DNA of 61,075 nucleotides. It comes from Clostridia bacterium DTU084. GTDB taxonomy: Bacteria > Bacillota > DTU084. Below are positions 49,997-58,507 of this stretch, piece after piece; position 1 is the stretch's first letter, and every line of letters starts with the position of its first letter. The notes below the pieces were generated by a model, which worked only from the letters and a program-made list of their open reading frames with translations, made no database searches and was not told where the DNA came from. A program made the translations under genes and the position numbers. The stretch is taken from contig LFTB01000053.1 in assembly GCA_001512905.1 (NCBI GenBank), forward strand, positions 1 to 61,075, in the 5' to 3' direction.

Positions 49997-50425
49997 TTAA
50001 ACTGTGCGGTCTAAAACGCTGGGCTTGCTTCTCTCCTGCTGTCCGTATGTCTGGCTTTCAGTCTGCAGAAGGGAGAGAGCATATTCTGTATATGCCAAAG
50101 AGGTCCTCAAAAGCTGAGCATTCTGCTGGTTGAGGCTGGCGAGTTTCTCTGTGAGCTCCACCAGTTCTTGCCGCAGCTTGTGGAGCTTCTCTCCACCTTG
50201 GGCACCTTCTGCCAGCTCCCGAAGGGTCTTCCCGGCTGCGAGCTCTTCCCGGGCCAACTCCCAGCCCTCCAGAGCTTCGGCAAGTTCCAGCTCCTTTTGG
50301 GAGAGCTCTGCGATTAGTTCCCGCTTGTTCTCCACGATGGCTGCCTTTTTTTCCTCTGCCAGCTGAATCAGCTGTTGGAACCGCTTTTTTCCGTCTTCAA
50401 GAAGCTCGAGCAGTTTGCTTTCCAT
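49997..50425 (-). CDS. flgN: Flagellar export chaperone FlgN-like protein
   Basis: Helical protein between flgK and flgM. Confidence 0.75.
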   Translation of the reverse strand: MESKLLELLEDGKKRFQQLIQLAEEKKAAIVENKRELIAELSQKELELAEALEGWELAREELAAGKTLRELAEGAQGGEKLHKLRQELVELTEKLASLNQQNAQLLRTSLAYTEYALSLLQTESQTYGQQERSKPSVLDRTV

Positions 50426-50435
50426 AGCGAACCTC

Positions 50436-50726
50436 CTAAACCAAGCGATCCACTGTAAATCTGCCCAGGAGCTTGGCAGCCACCTCCTGGCAGTCGGGAT
50501 TGTATGTGCCTTGCCGGATCTCCTCCCGCAGGGAGTTCACCAGGCTGCTGCGCACGTCAGGCTGCTTTACAAGCTGCTCAGTCACTGCCTGCACTTCCCT
50601 TGAGGAACTAGAGAGAGAAACTTGATCCAGCTGCCGGCTGTTCGCCCTATTAGGCTTCAGGGATCGATTCTGCTCCCGAGCATATAAAGCAACAGTGCGC
50701 TGGATTTGCGATCTTGAGATGATCAT
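50436..50726 (-). CDS. flgM: Anti-sigma factor FlgM
   Basis: C-terminal VNSLREEIRQGTYNPDCQEVAAKLLGRF typical of FlgM. Confidence 0.88.
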   Translation of the reverse strand: MIISRSQIQRTVALYAREQNRSLKPNRANSRQLDQVSLSSSSREVQAVTEQLVKQPDVRSSLVNSLREEIRQGTYNPDCQEVAAKLLGRFTVDRLV

Positions 50727-50758
50727 TTTTCACACTCCAATAAAAGCTTTCACTCTAT

Positions 50759-50784
50759 TTATCGACCAAAAAAAGGAGCTCTTA
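50759..50784 (-). promoter_or_regulatory. Candidate sigma-D/FliA-type promoter (TAAG-N14-GTCGATAA) for flgM
   Basis: Resembles the Bacillus sigma-D consensus TAAA-N15-GCCGATAT, 33 nt upstream of flgM start. Confidence 0.45.
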
Positions 50785-50792
50785 AGAGCCCC
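50775..50792 (-). terminator. Terminator hairpin overlapping the stop codon of the YvyF-like gene
   Basis: GGGGCTC-TTAA-GAGCTCC followed by TTTTTTT on the minus strand. Confidence 0.65.
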
Positions 50793-51204
50793 TGCGTTCT
50801 CGCCAGCGTGAAATGTGAATTTCCCCCTTGTCTTTCTTCGTGTAAGGTGCAGGTCCCACTGCTGAACGTTTGTTTGCCTGCAGCTCCGCCTGCAGGGTTT
50901 CCTTGCACTTATTGCACAGTGTGCCGGAGGTGATGTAGCTGCCGCAGCTTGCACACTGCCAGCGGGCAGAACCTGCAGCAAAGTTGCGTCCCTCAAGCCG
51001 CCCTTCTTTGAGGAAGTCATAGATTTTTTTCGGCTGTATATCACACTGGTCGGCAACTTCCTGGATGGTAAGGCCTGGGTTCTCCTCCACAAAGGCCCGG
51101 ACTTTTTTGAAAATCCGATCCTCCTCAGCCTGACAATCAGGACAAATATTTCTCCCGATTCGGGCAAAAACCTTGCCGCATCTTACACAATTTGCCAACT
51201 CCAT
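50782..51204 (-). CDS. Flagellar operon protein, YvyF/TIGR03826-like
   Basis: MELANCVRCGKVFARIGRNICPDCQAEED, QEVADQCDIQPKKIYDFLKEGRL, Zn-ribbon CASCGSYITSGTLCNKC. Confidence 0.85.
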   Translation of the reverse strand: MELANCVRCGKVFARIGRNICPDCQAEEDRIFKKVRAFVEENPGLTIQEVADQCDIQPKKIYDFLKEGRLEGRNFAAGSARWQCASCGSYITSGTLCNKCKETLQAELQANKRSAVGPAPYTKKDKGEIHISRWRERRGS

Positions 51205-51208
51205 TTGC

Positions 51209-51982
51209 CTACCTCCTGACATTGGCCTTGCCCAGGCCAAGGTTTTGTCCTTCCAACGCTGCTACTGCCAAGGTTAAAACATCCACCTGTTTGGCTCCGC
51301 AGCTTATGAGCAGCCTTGCGCATTCGCTCACAGTCCGGCCAGTGACAAGAATGTCGTCAACCAAGATAATGTGCTGATCTTGAAAAGCCTGCGGCTGGTG
51401 CACGCCAAAGCTGCCAGCTATCCGCTGACACCTTTCAGCGTACGAAAAGCCCGCGCTGTTTTTTTTCAGGTAGAGATTGCCGCTTTCCACAGGCAAATGC
51501 AATTGCCTCCCTAACTCCAAAGCCAGTGCCTGGACGTGGTCATAGCAGCGCCTGGACTTCCGCACAACAGAAGGGACTGGCACCAAAAGCACTTCTGCCT
51601 GAGGGAAAAATTGTTTGTAGACTTCCGCAAGCAAGCTGGCAATAGGCCCTACGAAATCATGGCGGTGGAAATACTTCATCATATGTATGCATTCACGCCA
51701 AAAACCCTCGTATACTGCCACAGACCTAGCTGTCTGAAAGCTATGGCTGTACTGTCTGCACAGCAGGCACTTTCCCTTTTCCACTGCAGCGAGTCTCAAG
51801 GGTCTGCCGCAGATTTGACACATTGGCTCGCCGATGAATTTCAGTTGGGAAAGGCAGTGGTTGCACAGCTGCGCTGCAGCATCCCCGTAAAAGGGCCTGT
51901 GGCAAATCACGCACCTGGTACTTGAGGGAAAAAGGGCTTGCCAAAATGCTGACACTCTGTATCCTCCCAAGAACAAACTCAA
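51209..51982 (-). CDS. comFC: ComF family protein (ComFC-like phosphoribosyltransferase fold)
   Basis: CVICHRPF...CNHCLSQL, MMKYFHRHD, VLLVPVPSVVRKSRRCYDHVQALA, ILVDDILVTGRTV. Confidence 0.92.
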   Translation of the reverse strand: MSLFLGGYRVSAFWQALFPSSTRCVICHRPFYGDAAAQLCNHCLSQLKFIGEPMCQICGRPLRLAAVEKGKCLLCRQYSHSFQTARSVAVYEGFWRECIHMMKYFHRHDFVGPIASLLAEVYKQFFPQAEVLLVPVPSVVRKSRRCYDHVQALALELGRQLHLPVESGNLYLKKNSAGFSYAERCQRIAGSFGVHQPQAFQDQHIILVDDILVTGRTVSECARLLISCGAKQVDVLTLAVAALEGQNLGLGKANVRR

Positions 51983-52109
51983 CTTAAATATTCGGCAAGC
52001 CGAACCCTAACTCCTGCCATTTTCATAAATTCACAACTTACTGACACTACTAAATGTTATATTTCACGCCAAAGCGGTGAATACTAACAAAAGAAAGGAG
52101 ACGAGAAAA

Positions 52110-52289
52110 ATGGAAGATATCTTTGGACAGACACTGCGGGATATTGCAGGCAGCTGCAGCTGGTTTGAAGTGGCAGAAGAAGCTGCCATTGAGAAAGTAG
52201 GCTGCAATTACTGCAGCAACTGGGATGACGGAACTTGTCCTTTTTATCTGAGGCGCCAGGAAAAATCCCACATCATGCTGGCAAACTAA
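52110..52289 (+). CDS. Small Cys-containing protein of unknown function
   Basis: MEDIFGQTLRDIAGSCSWFEVAEEAAIEKVGCNYCSNWDDGTCPFYLRRQEKSHIMLAN; RBS aaaggag upstream. Confidence 0.65.
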   Translation: MEDIFGQTLRDIAGSCSWFEVAEEAAIEKVGCNYCSNWDDGTCPFYLRRQEKSHIMLAN

Positions 52290-52291
52290 AA

Positions 52292-52311
52292 AAGGCTGCA
52301 CGCGCAGCCTT
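52292..52311 (-). terminator. Terminator hairpin downstream of the tRNA genes
   Basis: AAGGCTGC-GCGT-GCAGCCTT then TTTTT on the minus strand. Confidence 0.75.
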
Positions 52312-52322
52312 CAGCAACAAAA

Positions 52323-52343
52323 AAACGCAGCTTGGCTGCGTTT
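52323..52343. terminator. Bidirectional terminator hairpin
   Basis: AAACGCAGC-TTG-GCTGCGTTT with T-rich flanks on both strands. Confidence 0.75.
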
Positions 52344-52355
52344 GCTTTTAATTGA

Positions 52356-52433
52356 TGGGGTGAGCGATGGGACTTGAACCCACGACCTCCAGGGCCACAA
52401 CCTGGCGCTCTAACCAGCTGAGCTACGCCCACC
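52356..52433 (-). tRNA. tRNA-His (anticodon GTG), CCA encoded, G-1 present
   Basis: Cloverleaf read by hand: acceptor GTGGGCG/CGCTCAC, anticodon loop TTGTGGC, TPsiC GGGTTCAAGTCCC. Confidence 0.96.
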
Positions 52434-52442
52434 ATAAAATTC

Positions 52443-52519
52443 TGGCGCGCCTGGAGGGAGTCGAACCCCCGACTCCGAGATTAGAAGTCTCGTGCTCTAT
52501 CCGACTGAGCTACAGGCGC
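52443..52519 (-). tRNA. tRNA-Arg (anticodon TCT), CCA encoded
   Basis: Cloverleaf read by hand: acceptor GCGCCTG/CAGGCGC, anticodon loop CTTCTAA, GGGTTCGACTCCC. Confidence 0.96.
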
Positions 52520-52580
52520 ATCAAACTATAAACATATTAACACAAACCATTTAATAATTCAAGACCCCCTGCCAAGAAAT

Positions 52581-53567
52581 TCAGGCTGTGGGCAGGGGCA
52601 GATTGGGGACTGCGTTCAAATCCCAGCCGGATCTCTCCCCTTTCTCAAGGCGCCAGGCGCCAGCAGCTGCGATCATGGCTGCATTGTCTGTGCAGAGATC
52701 CAGCTTCGGCAGGCTTACATAAATGCCTTTTTCCTCTCCCCTCCGTGCCAGCTCGGAGCGCAGAAGGGAGTTGGCAGCAACCCCGCCAGAGAGGGCGACT
52801 TGTCCGATTTTCAATCCCTCAGCTGCAGAAAGGGTGCGCTCAACCAAAACATCGACCACAGCCCACTGGAAACTGGCTGCCAGATCTGCAATTCTATCCG
52901 TCTTGCGCAGGGTTTGGATGGTGGCTGTCTTCAGGCCCGAAAAGCTGAAATCCCAGGTTTCTTCCTGAGAGAGGCCCCTGGGCAGGGGGAAAGCTTCTCT
53001 GTCCCCTCTTTTGGCCATTTTCTCTATGGCCGGCCCTCCTGGGTAGCCCAGATCCATGGCTCTTGCGACTTTGTCGAAAGCTTCCCCTGCGGCATCGTCC
53101 CTTGTCCTCCCTAGAAGCTGGTAGCGGCCGGGAGCTTGAAAGAGGATGAGGTCAGTGTGGCCGCCTGAGACTGTAAGGCAGAGAAAAGGTGGTTCCAGCT
53201 TTGGATCTGAAAGAAGATTGGCAAAGAGGTGCCCTTCTGTGTGGTGGACCCCAACAAGGGGCAGCTGGTAGGCAAGAGCTAAAGACTTCGCTGCCGAGAT
53301 GCCCACAAGGAGGCTGCCCACAAGGCCAGGCCCCTGGGTGACTGCGATGCCGGTAAGTTCTTCTGGTGTAACCTTTGCTTGGGCGAAAGCCTCCTCCAGC
53401 ACAGGCAGCATCAGCTCCAGGTGCCTGCGGGATGCGATCTCAGGCACCACCCCGCCGAACCGCTCGTGGAGCTCAGTCTGCGAGGCAATAATGTTTGCTT
53501 TCACTTCTCTGCCGCAAACTACAGCAGCGCTTGTGTCATCGCAGGAAGTTTCAATTCCCAGAATCAA
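52581..53567 (-). CDS. tsaD: tRNA t6A threonylcarbamoyltransferase TsaD
   Basis: MILGIETSCDDTSAAVV, VTQGPGLVGSLLVG, HHTEGHLFANL, LSGGVAANSLLR. Confidence 0.97.
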   Translation of the reverse strand: MILGIETSCDDTSAAVVCGREVKANIIASQTELHERFGGVVPEIASRRHLELMLPVLEEAFAQAKVTPEELTGIAVTQGPGLVGSLLVGISAAKSLALAYQLPLVGVHHTEGHLFANLLSDPKLEPPFLCLTVSGGHTDLILFQAPGRYQLLGRTRDDAAGEAFDKVARAMDLGYPGGPAIEKMAKRGDREAFPLPRGLSQEETWDFSFSGLKTATIQTLRKTDRIADLAASFQWAVVDVLVERTLSAAEGLKIGQVALSGGVAANSLLRSELARRGEEKGIYVSLPKLDLCTDNAAMIAAAGAWRLEKGERSGWDLNAVPNLPLPTA

Positions 53568-53991
53568 CTTTTAACTCCTTCCACATAATAAGTGCATCTT
53601 CCCCGTCTTTGTAGTAGCCGGGCCGCACCCCGCAAACCACAAAGCCGAATTTCTCGTACAGAGCTTTAGCTGCAGTGTTATTTGCCCGCAGCTCCAGCGT
53701 GAGAGGAAATCCTCCGGCCCATTTTTCAGCTTCAGCTAAAAGCCGCAGGCCAATTCCCTGCCTGCGGTATTCTTCCTTCACAGCAAGGTTCGTGATGTGG
53801 ACAGAATCGAACATCCGCCAAAGGCCTATGTAGCCCACAAGCTCACTGCCCATCGCAGCCACGAAAATCCTTTCTTGGCTGTTGGCTAACGTTGCCAGGA
53901 AACTCCCAAAAGACCAGGGATCAGAAAAAGTGCGCCGCTCCAAAGCCAAGACTTTTGGCAGATCAGACGGGAGCATCTGTCTAATTTTCAC
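53551..53991 (-). CDS. rimI: Ribosomal protein S18-alanine N-acetyltransferase RimI
   Basis: GNAT fold EEYRRQGIGLRLL, position between tsaB and tsaD. Confidence 0.93.
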   Translation of the reverse strand: MKIRQMLPSDLPKVLALERRTFSDPWSFGSFLATLANSQERIFVAAMGSELVGYIGLWRMFDSVHITNLAVKEEYRRQGIGLRLLAEAEKWAGGFPLTLELRANNTAAKALYEKFGFVVCGVRPGYYKDGEDALIMWKELKVDSGN

Positions 53992-54652
53992 GAAACTTCC
54001 TCCTGGGCTTGGCAGCGCTCTTGCGCACGTAAAGGGGCACTAGGGCCCTGGGGTCCTCGGTTTCTCCCCTCTCCAGCTTCCTTTGGGCAAGCTGGGCTAC
54101 AGCGCCTGCCTTCGGCAGAGCCAGGCCTCCTGTGACCACAATCCCGCTTTCCACCTCCAAAGGGGCGTCGCCGAACCAATATTTCGGGCCAGAGAAAGCT
54201 CGGGCTTTCTCCTCGAGGCTGGCAAGGGGAAGCGCCAGGTAATCAGTTTGCCTTTGGATTTCGCCTGTGCCGTCTGCAGTATAGAAGGCGCTGTAAAATT
54301 CTCCCCTGCGGCAGGAGAGAGCAGGACACAGCAGGCCTTGGGTGTAGCGCAGGTTCCAGGCCATGGCATCCAAAGTGGGGACGCCAACCAGCGGCACATC
54401 CAAGCTCCAGGCCATGGCTTTGGCTGTCATCACGCCGATGCGCAGGCCTGTGAAAGAGCCTGGACCTACGGAAACTGCAATGGCACCCAGATCCTTGGGC
54501 TTGATTTGAGCATCCTCGAGGATCTTCACTACAGCCGGCATCAGCCGTTCCGAATGGGTGCGCTGGATGTTGAGGGTGTATTCGCCGATTAAGCTTTGAG
54601 AGTACAATGCTACACTGCCTGTAGAGGTGGCTGTCTCCAGTGCCAGGATCAT
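53981..54652 (-). CDS. tsaB: tRNA t6A protein TsaB
   Basis: MILALETATSTGSVAL, VSVGPGSFTGLRIGVMTAKAMAW. Confidence 0.95.
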   Translation of the reverse strand: MILALETATSTGSVALYSQSLIGEYTLNIQRTHSERLMPAVVKILEDAQIKPKDLGAIAVSVGPGSFTGLRIGVMTAKAMAWSLDVPLVGVPTLDAMAWNLRYTQGLLCPALSCRRGEFYSAFYTADGTGEIQRQTDYLALPLASLEEKARAFSGPKYWFGDAPLEVESGIVVTGGLALPKAGAVAQLAQRKLERGETEDPRALVPLYVRKSAAKPRRKFREN

Positions 54653-55098
54653 GAAATCAACGCTCCTATTTTAGACCATCTTTCGCCGCCCCGAAAAGAG
54701 AGCTTTCGGGCTTCTGGAAGCTGGTGAATTGTTACCTCCAGTGCATCGTCGCCGATCAGCTCCCAGATGTTCTCAGGCCATTCTACCACAACCACCCCAC
54801 CCAGGTCAAAGTACTCTCCGAGCCCGCTGAGCTCTGCTTCCTCGCTGGAAGAGAGCCTGTAGGCATCTATATGATAGAGGGGAACAGGCCCGTGGTATTC
54901 TTTCACTAAAGTAAAAGTGGGGCTTGTTACCTCATCGGTTATGCCAAGACCCCGACTCAATCCCTTGGTGAAGACTGTCTTGCCAGCCCCAAGCTCCCCT
55001 GAGATGGCGATCACCTCGCCCCCTGAAAGGAGCCGGCCGATTTTTTCGCCGATCTGTTCTGTTTGTTCAGGACTGTGACTTATGAGTTCCCATTCCAT
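54649..55098 (-). CDS. tsaE: tRNA t6A ATPase TsaE
   Basis: ISGELGAGKTVFTKGLSRGLGI, TSPTFTLVKEY, HIDAYRL; start trimmed to MEWELIS. Confidence 0.95.
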   Translation of the reverse strand: MEWELISHSPEQTEQIGEKIGRLLSGGEVIAISGELGAGKTVFTKGLSRGLGITDEVTSPTFTLVKEYHGPVPLYHIDAYRLSSSEEAELSGLGEYFDLGGVVVVEWPENIWELIGDDALEVTIHQLPEARKLSFRGGERWSKIGALIS

Positions 55099-55777
55099 GT
55101 GCTGCGGCCTCCACAAAAGCTTGAAAAAGTTTGAACTGCCTCGGATCGGTTTTGTACATCAGCTCAGGATGCCACTGCACCCCAATGATCTTTTCTCCCT
55201 CTACAGCTTCGACGAAGCCGTCGGCGCTTCTTGCAACAGGCACAAGGCCCACCACTTCCTTTGCCCCTTGGTGGTGAAAGCTGTTAACCCGCAGTTTCGT
55301 GCCAAGGATGGATCCGAGGCGGCTGCCTACATCAACTTCGATCTGATGCCAGGGATGCTCAGGGGGACAGCTCTGCCTGTGGGCGAGCTTCGTACCTGCC
55401 TGCTGCAAGTCCTGATAGAGCTTCCCTCCCATAGCCACAACCAAAGCCTGCATTCCTCTGCAGATGCCTAAAATGGGAAGGGCTGCCCTCGAGGCAGCAC
55501 CAATAAGATCTTGTTCGGATTTGTCAAGCCGAGGGTCAACTTTGCCTAAGCCCCTCTGAGGCTCTTCGCCGTAGAGGGCGGGATCCAGATCAATGCCGCC
55601 GGGAAGCAGCAGCCCGTCAATTAAAGGAAGATAGGCATCAAAATCAGACAAAGGCGGGATGATCAGGGGAAGGCCCCCTGCAGCGTAAATCGCTTCAACG
55701 TAGGCGGAGTTGACAAAATACCGCTCCCGCTCCTCCCAGCTGCCGATACCAGCCAAAATTCCAATTCGCGGTCTCAT
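55067..55777 (-). CDS. Class I glutamine amidotransferase / gamma-glutamyl-GABA hydrolase-like (PuuD type)
   Basis: LLPGGIDLDPALYGEEP, LGICRGMQALVVAMGG, VNSFHHQGAKEV, IGVQWHPE. Confidence 0.9.
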   Translation of the reverse strand: MRPRIGILAGIGSWEERERYFVNSAYVEAIYAAGGLPLIIPPLSDFDAYLPLIDGLLLPGGIDLDPALYGEEPQRGLGKVDPRLDKSEQDLIGAASRAALPILGICRGMQALVVAMGGKLYQDLQQAGTKLAHRQSCPPEHPWHQIEVDVGSRLGSILGTKLRVNSFHHQGAKEVVGLVPVARSADGFVEAVEGEKIIGVQWHPELMYKTDPRQFKLFQAFVEAAAHGMGTHKSQS

Positions 55778-55788
55778 TATCTTCTCCT

Positions 55789-56172
55789 TTAAAAATTTTT
55801 CAAGCCCAAACTGATTGCCAAAGCCTCGTCAACTTTAGCCATGACCTCAGGACTCAGATGGCCGATTCGTTCGCCGAGGCGTCTTTTATCGATGGTGCGC
55901 AGCTGTTCCAGCAGCACCACCGAATTTTTCGCTAACGAAAAATTGTTGGCTTTGATCTCAACGTGGGTGGGGAGCTTGGCCTTCTTCAGCCGGGAAGTGA
56001 TGGCTGCCACAATGGTGGTGGGACTGTACTGGTTGCCGATATCGTTCTGCAGCACCACCACAGGCCTGCGCCCGCCCTGTTCTGAGCCAACAACTGGATT
56101 GAGATCTGCGAAAAACAGATCTCCCCTCTTCACCTCAATATTTCCCTGCGATGTACTCTTCATATTCATCAA
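55789..56172 (-). CDS. MazF/EndoA-type endoribonuclease toxin
   Basis: [47 protein letters not shown]. Confidence 0.93.
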   Translation of the reverse strand: MMNMKSTSQGNIEVKRGDLFFADLNPVVGSEQGGRRPVVVLQNDIGNQYSPTTIVAAITSRLKKAKLPTHVEIKANNFSLAKNSVVLLEQLRTIDKRRLGERIGHLSPEVMAKVDEALAISLGLKNF

Positions 56173-56401
56173 GCGTACAGGAGTCCTGTATCATTGCCTC
56201 CTCTGCAAGCTGACAGTTCAACTCACCCATCTCCTGATAACCTATGGCCAATCGTCTTCTTTGGGCACCCTTTCTCCATTCGCTGAGGCAGCTGGCAACA
56301 AGTTCCCTAAGCATTTCGCTTCTAGAGTTCCAGCCCCATTTTTTCGCAGCTTCCACCTCAGCGTAGACATCTTCCGGCAGGTAAATGGTAACCCTTCTCA
56401 A
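56135..56401 (-). CDS. Ribbon-helix-helix antitoxin (MazE/EndoAI-like)
   Basis: [33 protein letters not shown], overlapping the mazF-like gene. Confidence 0.88.
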   Translation of the reverse strand: MRRVTIYLPEDVYAEVEAAKKWGWNSRSEMLRELVASCLSEWRKGAQRRRLAIGYQEMGELNCQLAEEAMIQDSCTLDEYEEYIAGKY

Positions 56402-56416
56402 CTTGGCCTACCCCCT

Positions 56417-57376
56417 TCAGTTTTGTGCTACGACGAGCATCGCAGCGCCCAGTACCCCAACGTCAGCTCCCAGTTCAGCCTTGACTATCGGCACATCGCC
56501 CAAAGGAGAGGTGCCTAAGTTCTCCTTAACTACTCTGCGCACAGGGTCGAAGAGCAAATCGTCCAGGTTGGAAACCCCGCCGCCGATAACCACCATTTCC
56601 GGATCCAGGACGTTGAGGAGGCTGACGATCCCCAAGCCCAGGTAAGTGAAAGCGTCCTCAAGAAGTTTGGTGGAAAAGGGATCTCCGTTTCTTGCTGCTT
56701 CGCCAACCAATTTGGCATTGGGCTCGCCATCTCCGGCCAACTTGGCCAGAAGAGGGCTCTCGCCCCGGGCTATGCCTGCCTTGGCCTCTCTGGCAATGGC
56801 TGTGCCTGAGGCTATGGCTTCCAAACACCCTCTTGATCCGCAGCCGCAAAGAGGTCCATCCCGCTTAACGATAATATGCCCCACTTCGCCAGCAATATCA
56901 TGGCTGCCAGTGTGGATCTTCCCGTCGATAATGATGCCGCCGCCGATGCCTGTGCTCACTGTCAGGTAAAGGAGGCTGCCCACGTTTTTGCCTGCACCAA
57001 GCCACTTTTCGCCGAGGCCAGCCAGATTTGCGTCATTGCCCACATAAATCGGCACCTGAAACCTTTGGCGAAATAGATCCCCCAAAGGCACGTTTTTCCA
57101 GCCGAGGTTGGGAGCGCTGTGGACAATGCCTGTTTTTGAGTCCAACGGCCCCGGAGAGCCGATCCCGATCCCTGCAATTTCATTAAGCTCTATGCCAGCC
57201 TCAAGGAGGACGTCTTCAACGGTTTTGTACATCCTCTCTAAAACTTTCTCCACACCTTCCTGGGCTTCTGTAAGGCAGCTGGTGCGGGCCAGCACTCTTC
57301 CTTCGCTGTCAATCAAGGCAGTGGCTATCTTGGTGCCGCCTAGATCTACTCCAATTCCATACTTTTGTGTGTTCAC
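56417..57376 (-). CDS. ROK family sugar kinase, paralog 1
   Basis: GIGVDLGGTKIATALID, STGIGGGIIIDGKIHTG, CGCGSRGCLEAIASG. Confidence 0.95.
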   Translation of the reverse strand: MNTQKYGIGVDLGGTKIATALIDSEGRVLARTSCLTEAQEGVEKVLERMYKTVEDVLLEAGIELNEIAGIGIGSPGPLDSKTGIVHSAPNLGWKNVPLGDLFRQRFQVPIYVGNDANLAGLGEKWLGAGKNVGSLLYLTVSTGIGGGIIIDGKIHTGSHDIAGEVGHIIVKRDGPLCGCGSRGCLEAIASGTAIAREAKAGIARGESPLLAKLAGDGEPNAKLVGEAARNGDPFSTKLLEDAFTYLGLGIVSLLNVLDPEMVVIGGGVSNLDDLLFDPVRRVVKENLGTSPLGDVPIVKAELGADVGVLGAAMLVVAQN

Positions 57377-57395
57377 GATTTCTCCTCCCCCTCTT

Positions 57396-58457
57396 TTACC
57401 TGACCTTGCTGAGTTCCCCTTTCAGCCGGTCAATGACCTTCACAGGCATGGGATCCACCTGGTTGAGCATGGCGAGATAATAGCTGAGGTAATCTCCCAG
57501 GTGAATCAGTGAAAACATCCTCTCCATAATGGAATCTCCCTCTGCCCACAGATCGATGATCTCTGCAACTTGCGGCCGGATGATCTCCTCTGTCACTTCG
57601 ATTCGCGTCCGCATCCTGTCTGTTTCCTCTTTTTCGTCCCTGAGGACGAAAAGCTCTATCTGCTTGGTCAGGCCGGGATTTTCCCAGCCAACAAGCTCGT
57701 TGTGATTGAGTTCTGGAAACACATTATAGAAAGCAGCGTGTTTGGCGTTTTCGTTGATCTGGCCTTTTATCCTGGAAGCCACAACGGATCTGTAGCCTGC
57801 CACACCGTAAAACAAGGGGATACGGCCGTATACTTTCCGGGCCAGCTGTTTTGCCAGATTCTCCTCCTGAGGCACTCCTCTGCCGTAGCGGGTGCGGAGC
57901 TTTTTCAAGAGCTCAATTGTAGCTGCAAGTTCCTGGCTCTTATCTGCGCACAGCCCCAGCCGACAGGCGATAATCAAAAGCGGGACAAAGCTGTAGCCGA
58001 TAGCTGCCCTGGGAGAAATGCCTCCTGGGATGGTAATCAGCCCCACTCCGTCTGCTTCTGCCCAGCTGGCAAGGGTGCCTCCTGTGGCGATGGCAAGAAG
58101 CTGTGCGCCCCTTCTTTTGGCTTCCTGATAGGCTGTCAGGGTTTCTTCCGTGTTGCCAGAGTAGCTGGAAGCAATCACGAGAGTTTCGGGACCCACAAAG
58201 GCAGGCAGCTCATAGTCCCGGTTCACAAAAAAAGGAACCTTGGCCTCACCCTCCATCAAGATCCGCACCAGATCCCCGCCTATAGCAGAGCCGCCCATGC
58301 CCAAAATCACCACTTGGCTGATCTCCCCCATAGCGGGCAGGGCAAAATCTTCTGCGAGCTTGCGCCCTTCTTCGCACTGCTCGGCCAGGTTGTCGATCCA
58401 ATCCCCCATTCCGCTGGGATCGAGCCTGGTGTATTCCTCTAAATGATCCAGATTCAT
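57396..58457 (-). CDS. Bifunctional phosphoglucose/phosphomannose isomerase (SIS domain)
   Basis: VVILGMGGSAIGGDLVRIL, ASSYSGNTEETLTAY, ELNHNELVGWE. Confidence 0.93.
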   Translation of the reverse strand: MNLDHLEEYTRLDPSGMGDWIDNLAEQCEEGRKLAEDFALPAMGEISQVVILGMGGSAIGGDLVRILMEGEAKVPFFVNRDYELPAFVGPETLVIASSYSGNTEETLTAYQEAKRRGAQLLAIATGGTLASWAEADGVGLITIPGGISPRAAIGYSFVPLLIIACRLGLCADKSQELAATIELLKKLRTRYGRGVPQEENLAKQLARKVYGRIPLFYGVAGYRSVVASRIKGQINENAKHAAFYNVFPELNHNELVGWENPGLTKQIELFVLRDEKEETDRMRTRIEVTEEIIRPQVAEIIDLWAEGDSIMERMFSLIHLGDYLSYYLAMLNQVDPMPVKVIDRLKGELSKVR

Positions 58458-58507
58458 AGCCTCAACTCCTCCTACCGCTTCTATGTTAAATTTTGCTCCA
58501 TCTCGTT

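Noticed and set aside
57570-58442. 290-aa plus-strand ORF
   Set aside because: Antisense to the PGI/PMI gene; no recognisable protein features.
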